This document shows positions 26,869-35,758 of a stretch of DNA of 38,777 bases, one piece after another. Under the pieces are notes generated by a model, which saw nothing but the letters and a program-made list of their open reading frames with translations, ran no database searches and was not told the DNA's origin. How positions within the stretch are numbered: position 1 is the first letter of the stretch; each line of letters starts with the position of its first letter. The DNA is taken from positions 1 to 38,777 of the forward strand of contig QBYJ01000011.1 in assembly GCA_003282885.1 (NCBI GenBank). The letters are read 5' to 3'. Origin of the DNA: SAR116 cluster bacterium AG-325-F22 (lineage in GTDB: Bacteria > Pseudomonadota > Alphaproteobacteria > Puniceispirillales > Marisalimonadaceae). The position numbers and the translations under genes were made by a program.

Positions 26869-27819
26869 ATGACCCAAAGTAATAAAACAATTATCATATT
26901 AGCGTATTTAGCCGCTTTTTTAGGTGTATGTGGGCATGCTAGTTCAGAATTTTTTGTAAAACTATCTGGTATAACTGGTGTTGAAGTCTCTGTTTGGAGA
27001 TTTGGATTAGGAGGATTTGCACTCTTAATTCTATGCATGTTAAATCCTACTTCTAGAAAATTAATTAACCCACTAAAGGAAAATGCATATCCTATTGTAA
27101 TTCTTTCTGTTTTAGGAATGGCTTTCGGTCAATTTCTATTTCACTGGGCTTTAGATTTTGCATCTGTTGTACAAGTTGCCACTATGGTAACAATAATGCC
27201 GATAGGTGTGGTTTTTGTGGCAAGAGTTATTGAAGGAACAAAAATAACACCTCCAAAAATTATCAGTGGTATTGGAGCTTTCTTAGGATGCATATTTTTG
27301 TTAACGGATGGTTATCTTGATCAACTTAGTGGAACAAGTAACAGTTTAATTGGAATATGTTTATCAATAGGATGCGCTCTAATTGGCGCAATCTATCTTG
27401 TAATGGTAAAGCCTTATGTGCAATTATACGGATCTGTTCGAATGACAACATACACCTTCACCCTTGGATTTTTGGCATTATATCCATCTATTGGCATAAT
27501 CTGGGGTATATGGGTAAACCCACTTGATCTTTTTGATCGATCAAGTGTTGAATATTTTTCAATCATTTCACTTGGTATTTGGAACACTTGCATTGCCTTC
27601 ATTTTGTGGCTGTGGGGACTTTCTAAAATCCCTGATGTTGCTCGAGGTAATTATTTATTCTTTTTAAAACCTGTAATAGCACTTTGCCTCGCTTTTTTTA
27701 TTTTGAAGGACGATATCAGCATCAATCAATTAATAGCAATATTTGTAATAACTAGTTTCGTTATATTAGAGATTTTCTACACACCAATCTCTAAAATAAT
27801 TAAAATAAATGACAATTAA
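26869..27819 (+). CDS. EamA/DMT family transporter (first of a tandem pair)
   Basis: A 316-residue, ten-helix protein with two EamA repeats. The N-terminal repeat holds CGHASSEFFVKLSGITGVEVSVWRFGLGG; the second ends with FFLKPVIALCLAFFILKDDISINQLIA, the typical E/D block before the last helices. It starts 30 bases after the molybdenum hydroxylase large subunit on the same strand and overlaps the next EamA gene by 11 bases, so a link to import or export of the hydroxylase substrate or product is plausible but inferred from position only. Confidence 0.9.
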   Translation: MTQSNKTIIILAYLAAFLGVCGHASSEFFVKLSGITGVEVSVWRFGLGGFALLILCMLNPTSRKLINPLKENAYPIVILSVLGMAFGQFLFHWALDFASVVQVATMVTIMPIGVVFVARVIEGTKITPPKIISGIGAFLGCIFLLTDGYLDQLSGTSNSLIGICLSIGCALIGAIYLVMVKPYVQLYGSVRMTTYTFTLGFLALYPSIGIIWGIWVNPLDLFDRSSVEYFSIISLGIWNTCIAFILWLWGLSKIPDVARGNYLFFLKPVIALCLAFFILKDDISINQLIAIFVITSFVILEIFYTPISKIIKINDN

Positions 27820-28693
27820 AAATAATACACTTTCCTCAATTTGCCACATGATTTTTGTCTCTTTATTTATTGGTGGAACAACTATGATCGCTAAAGTATT
27901 AGGCACGGACTTATTGGGAAAACCATTAAATCCAATGCAAATTAGCCATTCTAGATTTCTTTTTGCATTTATTTTAATTTTTCTTTTTTTTTTGAAAACA
28001 AAATCAAAAATAATACAACCTAACTATAAACTTCATTTTAGTAGATCTTTTTGTGGATGGATTGGGATAACTATATTATTCGGAACTTCAATTCTAATAC
28101 CTGTTTCAGATGCAACAGCTTTGATATTTATCAACCCAATTTTTACAATGATTTTTGCAATACCATTATTAGGAGAGACTGTTAAAACTACAAAATGGTT
28201 TGCGGTCGCTATTACCTTTATTGGAGCAATTGTTTTAATTAGGCCAGAAAATAATCTTCTAGAAATACAATATGTCTATATATTATTAATTTTTGGAGCT
28301 TTAGCTTTAGGACTAGAGTCTATATTTATAAAAATTCTTACAATAGAAGAAAAATCTAAACAAATATTGCTAATAAATAATGGAATTGGATTAATGATTT
28401 CATCGATACCGATATATTTCATCTGGATTTCACCAAACATAAAACAAATTTTAGCTTTGTTTTTTGTTGGCACACTAATGCTTTGCGCACAAATATGTTT
28501 TATTCAAGCAATGAAAAGAAGTGAAGCTCATTTTGTAGCACCCTTTTTTTATTTCACTTTGATTTTTGTATGTATTTATGATTTCTTTATTTTTAAAATT
28601 TTACCTGACAAAATCAGTATTATTGGAACGACTTTAATAATTGTTGGAGGAGTAATTCTATATGTAAGTCAAACAAGATCTAAGTTAAGTTAA
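27809..28693 (+). CDS. EamA/DMT family transporter (second of a tandem pair)
   Basis: A 294-residue, ten-helix protein of the same superfamily. Blocks seen are PMQISHSRFLFAFILIFLFF, FGTSILIPVSDATALIFINPIFTMIFAIPLLGETVKTTKW and, in the second half, AQICFIQAMKRSEAHFVAPFFYFTLIFVCIYDFFIF. It resembles RhaT/SAM-type EamA members more than its tandem neighbour does. Its start overlaps the end of the preceding EamA gene by 11 bases; the two could act together or be paralogues. An A+T stem follows it at 28705-28723. Confidence 0.9.
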   Translation: MTIKNNTLSSICHMIFVSLFIGGTTMIAKVLGTDLLGKPLNPMQISHSRFLFAFILIFLFFLKTKSKIIQPNYKLHFSRSFCGWIGITILFGTSILIPVSDATALIFINPIFTMIFAIPLLGETVKTTKWFAVAITFIGAIVLIRPENNLLEIQYVYILLIFGALALGLESIFIKILTIEEKSKQILLINNGIGLMISSIPIYFIWISPNIKQILALFFVGTLMLCAQICFIQAMKRSEAHFVAPFFYFTLIFVCIYDFFIFKILPDKISIIGTTLIIVGGVILYVSQTRSKLS

Positions 28694-28704
28694 ATCTAAT
28701 AGTA

Positions 28705-28723
28705 AACAATATTTTATATTGTT
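28705..28723. repeat. Perfect 8-base inverted repeat with 3-base loop between the EamA and gnd genes
   Basis: AACAATAT and its exact complement ATATTGTT flank a TTT loop. It lies in the 70-base gap after the second EamA gene. A weak A+T hairpin like this could be an intrinsic terminator remnant or an operator, but no T run follows it on the plus strand. In sequence this A+T rich a chance repeat is likely. Confidence 0.25.
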
Positions 28724-28763
28724 ATAAAAAAATAATTTTTAAATAAAATAGGTAATAGATAGT

Positions 28764-30143
28764 ATGAATATTGCACTTATTGGACTTGGTTCAATGGGCT
28801 ATAATTTAGCTAAAAATATGGTTTCTAAAAATTATCAAGTAAATGCGTATGAAAAAAATAAATTAATTGTTGAAAGCATAAATAATGACAATATCAAAAA
28901 TTTATGCTTATTAAATTCTACTAAAGAGCTAATTGATAAGACCCCCTCACCAAGAATAATATTGCTAAGCCTTCCAGCAAATAAAATTGATGAGTGTATA
29001 AGTGATTTAATAAATTATTTAAACCCAAAAGATATAATTGCAGATCTAGGAAATTCATTATATTTACATTCGATTGAAAGAGAAAAACTTTTAAAGGATC
29101 ATAATATTAGTTTTTTAGGAATTGGTATTTCAGGCGGGCCTAGAGGAGCTAAGAATGGCCCTGCTATAATGGTTGGCGGCTCAAAAAGCGCATGGGAAAA
29201 TGTAAGGTGTATATTTGAAGATATAAGCGCTAAAATTGATAACAAAAGTGCCTGCTGTTATTTTGGAAGCGCGGGATCCGGTCACTTTGTAAAATTAATT
29301 CATAACGGGATTGAATATGCACTTATGCAAGGATTAGCAGAAATAAGTAATATTTTAGAACACGCTTATAATATGGATAATGATTTACGAGCTAAAAAAT
29401 TCGAAGAAATATTAAAAACTCAGTCCTCTTCTTTTCTTTTAAAAATTACCTCAGAAATTATAAGTGCTCAAAATAATAATAGCCAATATTTCATAGACGA
29501 AGTAGATAACAAAATAGAGCAAAATGGAACAGGAATTTGGGCTATAAAGGCAGCTTTAGAACTTGGAGTAAGTATTCCATCAATTTATGAAGCTGTTTCT
29601 ACAAGGTCTCTTTCAAATAATTTTAAGCAAAAATCAAAAGTTAAAAATAATGACCAAATACTTTCTAAAAAAATTGACGATGTTGAAATACCCCTCGAAG
29701 AAATCATCTTTTTTAATTTTGCCTGCTCCCTATATCAAGGCCTTAATCTTATAAAAAAATCTAATATTTGGGATTTTTTTGATTATAACATAGAGGATAT
29801 TTTTCAGGCATGGAGTGCAGGATGTATATTACAGGGCCATTACATTAATTTTATATCTCAAAAATATAAAAATCACAAAAACTTAAATTTTGAATTTCTA
29901 CATAGTTTAATTGAAGAAAAATGTTCAAAAAAATTCAATTTAATAAGGGAATTTAATTCAAACGGAATAAGATCTGGCCTCCCTTGCCCTGTCTTATCTT
30001 CAAATCTTGCATATTACGATTTAATTTTTTCAAATCATAAAATTGGAGAAACTATCCAATTACAAAGAAGTTTTTTTGGACTTCATCCAATAAAGAATAA
30101 AAAAGATTACAATAAAATAAAACCTTATTGGACTAAATTATGA
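28764..30143 (+). CDS. gnd: 6-phosphogluconate dehydrogenase, decarboxylating
   Basis: It oxidises 6-phosphogluconate to ribulose 5-phosphate with CO2 release, making NADPH. The 459-residue protein has the Rossmann loop GLGSMG (7-12), GIGISGGPRGAKNGPAIMVGG (119-139) and the catalytic block GSGHFVKLIHNGIEY with Lys177, Asn181 and Glu184, matching E. coli Lys183, Asn187 and Glu190. The terminal LQRSFFGLHPIKNK resembles the usual AQRDYFGAHTYER but is diverged. The full C-terminal helical domain is present (E. coli 468). It overlaps gluconokinase by 4 bases, giving gluconate to pentose phosphate flow; RpiB, elsewhere in the window, uses the product. No zwf, edd or eda is in view. Confidence 0.9.
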   Translation: MNIALIGLGSMGYNLAKNMVSKNYQVNAYEKNKLIVESINNDNIKNLCLLNSTKELIDKTPSPRIILLSLPANKIDECISDLINYLNPKDIIADLGNSLYLHSIEREKLLKDHNISFLGIGISGGPRGAKNGPAIMVGGSKSAWENVRCIFEDISAKIDNKSACCYFGSAGSGHFVKLIHNGIEYALMQGLAEISNILEHAYNMDNDLRAKKFEEILKTQSSSFLLKITSEIISAQNNNSQYFIDEVDNKIEQNGTGIWAIKAALELGVSIPSIYEAVSTRSLSNNFKQKSKVKNNDQILSKKIDDVEIPLEEIIFFNFACSLYQGLNLIKKSNIWDFFDYNIEDIFQAWSAGCILQGHYINFISQKYKNHKNLNFEFLHSLIEEKCSKKFNLIREFNSNGIRSGLPCPVLSSNLAYYDLIFSNHKIGETIQLQRSFFGLHPIKNKKDYNKIKPYWTKL

Positions 30144-30640
30144 ATAAAAAATTTGTTACTTTTTTGATTATGGGTGTTGCTGGTTCAGGAAAAACAACAA
30201 TAGCAGAAAAACTTTGTAAAAAAATGAATGCTTTTCTAATAGAAGGAGACGACTATCACAGTAAAAATAATGTAAAAAAAATGAGTTCGGGTATCCCCTT
30301 AAATGACGAGGATAGATATGATTGGCTTATTAAAATTAGAGAAGAAATTATTAAAAGGAAAGAAAAAGAAAATCTTGTTGTCACTTGCTCCGCCCTCAAA
30401 GAAAAATATAGGACAATACTTAATGTTAAGAATTATTATTTAGTTTATTTAAAAATTAAAAAAGAAACAGCTCGAAAAAGGATACGTAGTAGGCAAAATC
30501 ATTTTATGCCAAACAGCTTGGTTGAAAGCCAATTTTCAATTTTAGAAGAGCCTGAAAAAGCCATAACTTTAGATGAACCCCTAGAACCAGATAAAATGGT
30601 CAATCAATTAATGTCAATTTTTAAAAATAGCAAGCCTTAG
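30140..30640 (+). CDS. gntK: Gluconokinase
   Basis: It phosphorylates gluconate to 6-phosphogluconate with ATP. The 166-residue protein has the P-loop MGVAGSGKTTIAE (11-23), the gluconate block EGDDYHSKNNVKKMSSGIPLNDEDRYDWL, the CSALKEKYR motif and MPNSLVESQFSILEEP, all typical of GntK. It is coupled to gnd by a 4-base overlap. One base separates it from the helicase gene. Confidence 0.94.
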   Translation: MNKKFVTFLIMGVAGSGKTTIAEKLCKKMNAFLIEGDDYHSKNNVKKMSSGIPLNDEDRYDWLIKIREEIIKRKEKENLVVTCSALKEKYRTILNVKNYYLVYLKIKKETARKRIRSRQNHFMPNSLVESQFSILEEPEKAITLDEPLEPDKMVNQLMSIFKNSKP

Positions 30641-30641
30641 T

Positions 30642-31928
30642 ATGGAAATTAAAGTCAATAAAAACAGTGATATATCTGATATTATTGAACTCGAAGATGA
30701 ATTCAATGATATTTTTAATAAGATGGAATATTCTAATCAAAATATTTTTATTACTGGTAAAGCTGGGAGTGGTAAAACAACATTATTAGAATACTTTCGT
30801 ATCAACTCTAAAAAAAATTTTGTTATACTTGCTTCAACAGGAATATCTGCAATTAAAGCCAAAGGTAAAACCATACATTCCTTTTTCTTATTCCCACCCA
30901 GAATATTAATAAATGAAAAACTTAAAAGATTAAGAGGTAATTTAATTAAAAACGTTGATACTATTTTGATTGATGAATGTTCTATGATTAGATGTGACGT
31001 TCTTGACGCAATAGACCAGTCACTTAGACTTAATAGGAATAATGATGAAATTTTTGGTGGAGTTCAAATTATACTTTTAGGTGACATTCATCAACTTCCA
31101 CCAGTGATACGAGAAAATGAAAAAGATATCTTTGATAATTTTTATCCTAATGGACATTATTTCTTTCATGCTAATTGTTATGAAAATAGCAATATAAGGA
31201 CATATGAACTCACAAAAATATATAGACAAAAAGATACTGAGTTTATTGAAATACTTAATAAAATTAGATCTGGAAATATAACTGAAACAGATCTCATACC
31301 CTTAAATAACAAAGTAATTAATCAAGGAATTAATGATTTATATGAGTCTATAATATTATCACCCACTAATCGTAAGGTTGACGCTATTAATAGTACAAAT
31401 CTTAAAAGTATAAGTAATGAAATATTTTCATATCAATCGTCAGAAACAGGCGACTTTAAAGAAAAACCCGCTGACGAAGTTCTTGAGTTAAAAGTTGGTG
31501 CTCAAGTAATGTTAATTAAAAATGATATTAAATCTCCTAAGAGATGGGTGAACGGTTCTATCGGGATAGTTACTGATTTAACGCATGATAGCATTCATTT
31601 GAAAATAAAAAATAAGGTTCATAAAATAACACAAGACACTTGGGAAAAATTTGATTATTTAATAAAAGATGGTCAAGTTTTACATGAAGTTGTGGCAACT
31701 TTTACCCAATATCCGATCAAATTAGCTTGGGCAGTAACAATTCATAAAAGCCAAGGACAAACTTTTGAAAAAGTTATAATTGATTTAGATAGAGGTTCTT
31801 TTGCACCTGGTCAAACCTACGTGGCTTTGAGTAGAGTAACATCTTTAGAGGGATTATTTTTAACTAGGCCAATAAATATCTCAGATATACTTTTTAATAA
31901 TAACCTAAGTTTGTCTTTTCCTATTTAG
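30642..31928 (+). CDS. PIF1/RecD-type superfamily 1 helicase-like ATPase
   Basis: The 428-residue protein is an SF1B helicase core: Walker A GKAGSGKTT (39-47), motif Ia with ASTGISAIKAKGKTIHSFF, Walker B ILIDECSMI (108-116), motif III LGDIHQLPPVI (146-156), a LSPTNRKVDAIN motif, and C-terminal AVTIHKSQGQTFEKV and YVALSRVTSLEGL. That is the PIF1 order, without additional domains. Substrate is unknown (perhaps G-quadruplex or forked DNA, as for PIF1). Its start is one base after the gluconokinase stop, so it is probably in the same transcript, an odd pairing with sugar metabolism. Its last bases overlap the opposite EamA gene. Confidence 0.9.
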   Translation: MEIKVNKNSDISDIIELEDEFNDIFNKMEYSNQNIFITGKAGSGKTTLLEYFRINSKKNFVILASTGISAIKAKGKTIHSFFLFPPRILINEKLKRLRGNLIKNVDTILIDECSMIRCDVLDAIDQSLRLNRNNDEIFGGVQIILLGDIHQLPPVIRENEKDIFDNFYPNGHYFFHANCYENSNIRTYELTKIYRQKDTEFIEILNKIRSGNITETDLIPLNNKVINQGINDLYESIILSPTNRKVDAINSTNLKSISNEIFSYQSSETGDFKEKPADEVLELKVGAQVMLIKNDIKSPKRWVNGSIGIVTDLTHDSIHLKIKNKVHKITQDTWEKFDYLIKDGQVLHEVVATFTQYPIKLAWAVTIHKSQGQTFEKVIIDLDRGSFAPGQTYVALSRVTSLEGLFLTRPINISDILFNNNLSLSFPI

Positions 31929-32871
31929 ACTTTAACTTTCTTTGCTCACGAAAGGCTATCAAAATACCAGAAAAAGCTATAAAGAACATACCAATTAAAT
32001 TCAAAAGAGTTGGCCACACTCCAAAAAATATCTTTCCCCAAATAGCTGCAAATACTAAATAAGAATAATCCATTGGTGCCAACCAGCTGCTTTCTGCTGT
32101 CTGGTATGCTTTTGCCAATAGAATATTCCCCGAAATATTAAGAATTGAACACGAAAAGCAAAATACAAAAACAATTAGAGTTAAAGATGGCCAACCTATA
32201 AAAATAAATGGACTATTCCCCCTAAGAAAATTATTTTGAAATATTAATTCAAATAACAATATTCCTAGCGATGCTGAAATAAAAAACATTACCCCTACAG
32301 CTAAAGTAAGAGACATAACAGACTCTTGCCTGCAGTACTTCCTTATTAAAATAATATTACAAGCAAAGAAAAAGCCTGCCATGACAGGTAAAATTTGTAA
32401 AAATTTAAAATTTTCAGACCATGGTTCTAAAATAAGCAAAGCTCCAAAACTTCCTAATATTAGGGCAAAAAATCTCCATAAACCTATTCTTTCCTTAAGA
32501 AATATAATTGCTAATAAAGATACAAAGATTGGGAATGTATAAAGACCTGCTGCCATTTGAGCAAAACTTAATTGTGGCGACGCTGCAAAAAAACAAAACA
32601 TGCAGGTAGTCATTGTCAATGCTCTCAAATATACCGGTTTCCATTTAAGTGGAAATAGAATGTCAATCCCATTAGTTATCTTAGCAATACCAAATAACAA
32701 AATAATATTTCCGATTGAACGTATAAATTGAAGTTGCCAAAAGCTTGTTTCACTAGCCATGTATTTAATTAGACTATCTTGTAAAGATAAAATTATAACA
32801 CCTATGATTAACATAGTAAGTGAGGAAACAGGATTATCAGTTACCTGTGGGTTAAAAAAATTAAATTTCAA
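31921..32871 (-). CDS. EamA/DMT family transporter
   Basis: A 316-residue, ten-helix protein with two EamA repeats: repeat 1 with DSLIKYMASETSFWQLQFIRSIGN and AAGLYTFPIFVSLLAIIFLKERIGLWR, repeat 2 ending with LAPMDYSYLVFAAIWGKIFFGVWPT. The pattern fits the group of bacterial EamA permeases with an N-terminal DS.iK motif. It converges on the helicase gene with 8 bases of overlap and lies 22 bases behind the acyl-CoA synthetase gene on the same strand. Substrate unknown. Confidence 0.9.
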   Translation of the reverse strand: MKFNFFNPQVTDNPVSSLTMLIIGVIILSLQDSLIKYMASETSFWQLQFIRSIGNIILLFGIAKITNGIDILFPLKWKPVYLRALTMTTCMFCFFAASPQLSFAQMAAGLYTFPIFVSLLAIIFLKERIGLWRFFALILGSFGALLILEPWSENFKFLQILPVMAGFFFACNIILIRKYCRQESVMSLTLAVGVMFFISASLGILLFELIFQNNFLRGNSPFIFIGWPSLTLIVFVFCFSCSILNISGNILLAKAYQTAESSWLAPMDYSYLVFAAIWGKIFFGVWPTLLNLIGMFFIAFSGILIAFREQRKLKSK

Positions 32872-32893
32872 TACCTTAAAACCATATCAAACC

Positions 32894-34643
32894 TTAAAAA
32901 TAGGATTTTTTATATAAGCTTTCTATTTCATTTTTGTAAAAAGCTTCAATCACACGCCTTTTCACTTTAAGAGTTGGGGTTAATTGACTATTCTCAATAC
33001 TAAAAAGTTTCTCTGACAAAATAAATTTTCTAATTTTTTTGTTTTGCGATAACTGCTTATTTACATTGTTAATAATATTTTGGAAATCTGTTTTCATTTT
33101 TTGAACATTGCTTCTATTTGTCTTTAACAATGTTTCACTTGGGATAAGTACAGATATTAGAAAAGGTCTATTATGTCCACAAACAAGAGCTTGTTCAATT
33201 TCATCGTAAGACATTAAGAGATTTTCGATTGGTACAGGCGCAATGTTTTCTCCACCAGAGTTTACAATCATCTCATTTATTCGGCCAGATATATATAGGT
33301 ATCCATCTTCATCTATCGATCCCAAATCTCCAGTATGTAGCCAACCATCTATTATTGTATTATTAGTGTTTTTTTTATCTTTCCAATATCCTTTCATAAG
33401 AGAATTGCCTTTAACAAGTATCTCATTCTGTTTAGATAATTTAATATCAATACCTTTTATAACTGGACCAACAGAGTTGATTTTTATGTTATTAATTGGA
33501 TTACATGATATGAGTGGTGAGCATTCGGTTTGTCCATAGCCTTGCAAAATATTAATACCAAGAGAATGGAAAAACAAACCAATCTGTTCATTTAAGGCAG
33601 CTCCACCTGATATAAAAGCTTTTAAATTACCACCAAATTTTTTTTGAATTTTTTTTCTTACTAATTTATCTAAAGCAAAATCTTGAAGTTTTTCTATAAA
33701 AAGTAATTCACGTTTTTCAAATTTTTTTGTTCCTAATTCAATAGTTTTAGAAAAAAGTTTTTGAGTAATCTTACTTTGATTTGATAACTGATTGTTTATT
33801 TTTTTATGCAATACGTCATAGAGCCTAGGTACAGCAGTCATTAAAGAGGGTTTGACACTCAGTAAATCATTAACAATTTGATCACGATTTTCGTTGAAAA
33901 AAATTTCTGCTCCAATCAGAATTGGAAGGAAAAAGCCAGCAGTGTGTTCATATGCATGTGAAAGTGGAATTATAGATAAAAACTTATGGTCTTTAACTTC
34001 TAGTTCTTTAACAAGTTCATTTGCACCTAAGATATTTGATATAATAGACTTGTGAGTAAGCATTACACCTTTAGGTTTACTGCTTGTGCCAGACGTATAT
34101 ATAATAGAAACCACATCATCTTCTTTGACTTTGTAAAGAGTGTTTTCTTTGAAGCTAGATTTACTTAAACTTTTAGATCCCTTATCAATGAGATTATCGA
34201 AACTATTAATAGTCTTATTTAATTTTGGACTCTTAACTTCATCAATGCATACTATATGTTTTATTTTATCTAATTTTGGCAAAATATTTTCTATAATTGA
34301 TAATAATTTTGAGTTCAAAAAAAACAACAGAGGCTTCAGAGTGAGATAAGAGATAAAATATCTCATCTTCGTTGCTTGTGGTATAACCAGGAACAGTAAT
34401 GGCACCTAATGATATTATAGCTAAATCAACCACACACCATTTATAAGAATTTTCAGCTATAATTGATATCTTATCATTTTTTCTAACACCTATTTCATGT
34501 AAACCGACACTTAAGTCTTTAACAAGGTCACTAGCTTCGTTCCAAGAAATATGACTCCATTCACCATCTTTTTTGAAACCAAACAATGTTTTATTTTGAT
34601 ACAATAATGAGTTTTCAAAAAAAAGTTGTGTTAATGTGTTCAT
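32894..34643 (-). pseudogene. Long-chain acyl-CoA synthetase (AMP-forming) interrupted by a one-base frameshift
   Basis: Activates fatty acids as acyl-CoA. The N-terminal part (from ATG at 34643) runs as far as SEASVVFFEL and then leaves frame; the rest continues in another frame with LNSKLLSIIENILPKLDKI. The two frames meet at a run of eight A on the plus strand (34317-34324). Removing one base gives SVVFLNSKLLS and a continuous 582-residue protein (the span is 3x583+1 bases). The rest is intact: SIIYTSGTSSKPKGVMLTH (ATP loop), GYGQTECSPLI, GWLHTGDLG, ISGRINEMIVNSGGENIAP. Choices are a real mutation, an assembly error, or polymerase slippage restoring frame. The lack of other damage argues against old decay. 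Confidence 0.8.
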
Positions 34644-34777
34644 TTAAATTAACCTAAATAATATTAAGTTATTCTTAATCATATTTTTAATTAAATAAAC
34701 AATACTTTTTTTATATAGCAATGTTTTTTTAATTTTCATAATTAGAATATTTTATAATTTTGAAAGGTGTTTCAGTC

Positions 34778-35752
34778 ATTAAAAACAAATTTATATTTTT
34801 CTTAGTCGCTTTATTTTTTTTTATAACACTTATTTTCACAATGCATAAAAATAACATAAGTTTTAAAAGTAGTTTTAATATCAACTTGATTGGAAATGAC
34901 TTAGACCAATATTTAGAAAACAAAGAAAGTCAATTTTCTGATCTAAAAAAAGATGTTCAAAAAAAAATAATATGGTTTAGAAAGAAAAATACTAAAACTA
35001 ATATTTCAATTGTATATATACATGGCTTCTCTGCTTCATTAGAAGAAGTACGTCCCCTTCCTGATTTAATTGGGAAAGACATAAAAGCAAATATATTTTA
35101 TACTAGGTTAACAGGCCACGGAAGAAGTTCTGATGCAATGGGTTTGTCATCTATATCAAATTGGGTTAATGACCTACATGAAGCAATTGAAATTGGAAGT
35201 AGAATTGGTCAAAAAGTAATTTTAATTTCCACTTCAACTGGTGGCACATTGAGTGCTATTTCAGGATTAAATGAAAATCTTTCAAAAACAATATTAGGAT
35301 ACATATTTATTTCACCTAATTTTGGTATAAATCATAAATTAGCCAACTTAATTTCATGGCCTTATTCTGAATATTGGTTGCATTTATTTATAGGAAAAAC
35401 AAGAACTATAAAACCTAGAAACGAATTAGACAAAAAATTTTGGACATTATCATATCCTACAAAAGCTCTTATACCTATGGCTAGATTAGTCAAAAAAATT
35501 AATAAAAAAAACTTTAATAATGTAAATAAGCCTGCTTTGTTTTACTTTTCAATGGATGACGAAGTTGTTGAACCTAAAAAAACTTTAGAATTTATTGAAA
35601 ATTGGGGAGGTGAAACAAAAACTATAAATGTAAAAATGTCAGAGTTTGATGATAAATACTCACACGTAATTGCTGGAGATATTTTATCGCCAGGCCAAAC
35701 AGAGTTTGCAAGGAAAGGAATGGTTGAGTGGATAAAAAGCTTGTCTAATTAA
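34778..35752 (+). CDS. Membrane-anchored alpha/beta hydrolase
   Basis: A ~325-residue hydrolase with an N-terminal membrane segment (FIFFLVALFFFITLIF), so it is probably anchored in the inner membrane facing the periplasm. The fold markers are IVYIHGFSAS (oxyanion strand), RLTGHGRS, the nucleophile elbow LISTSTGGTLS (Ser159 counted from the TTG at 34760), MDDEVVEP (acid) and YSHVIAGD (histidine). The elbow is S-x-S-x-G instead of G-x-S-x-G. The longest reading starts at a TTG at 34760 without a ribosome-binding site. AAGGTG at 34764-34769 lies 8 bases before an ATT at 34778, which I chose. Substrate unknown. Confidence 0.75.
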   Translation: MKNKFIFFLVALFFFITLIFTMHKNNISFKSSFNINLIGNDLDQYLENKESQFSDLKKDVQKKIIWFRKKNTKTNISIVYIHGFSASLEEVRPLPDLIGKDIKANIFYTRLTGHGRSSDAMGLSSISNWVNDLHEAIEIGSRIGQKVILISTSTGGTLSAISGLNENLSKTILGYIFISPNFGINHKLANLISWPYSEYWLHLFIGKTRTIKPRNELDKKFWTLSYPTKALIPMARLVKKINKKNFNNVNKPALFYFSMDDEVVEPKKTLEFIENWGGETKTINVKMSEFDDKYSHVIAGDILSPGQTEFARKGMVEWIKSLSN

Positions 35753-35758
35753 AAAAAA

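Noticed and set aside
27510-27550. Palindrome-like CTTGATC...GATCAAG
   Set aside because: It lies inside the EamA coding frame and is explained by codons for Leu-Asp-Leu-Phe-Asp-Arg-Ser.
28705-28723. Intrinsic terminator after the EamA pair
   Set aside because: The hairpin has only A/T pairs apart from one G/C pair and no T run follows it; listed only as an inverted repeat.
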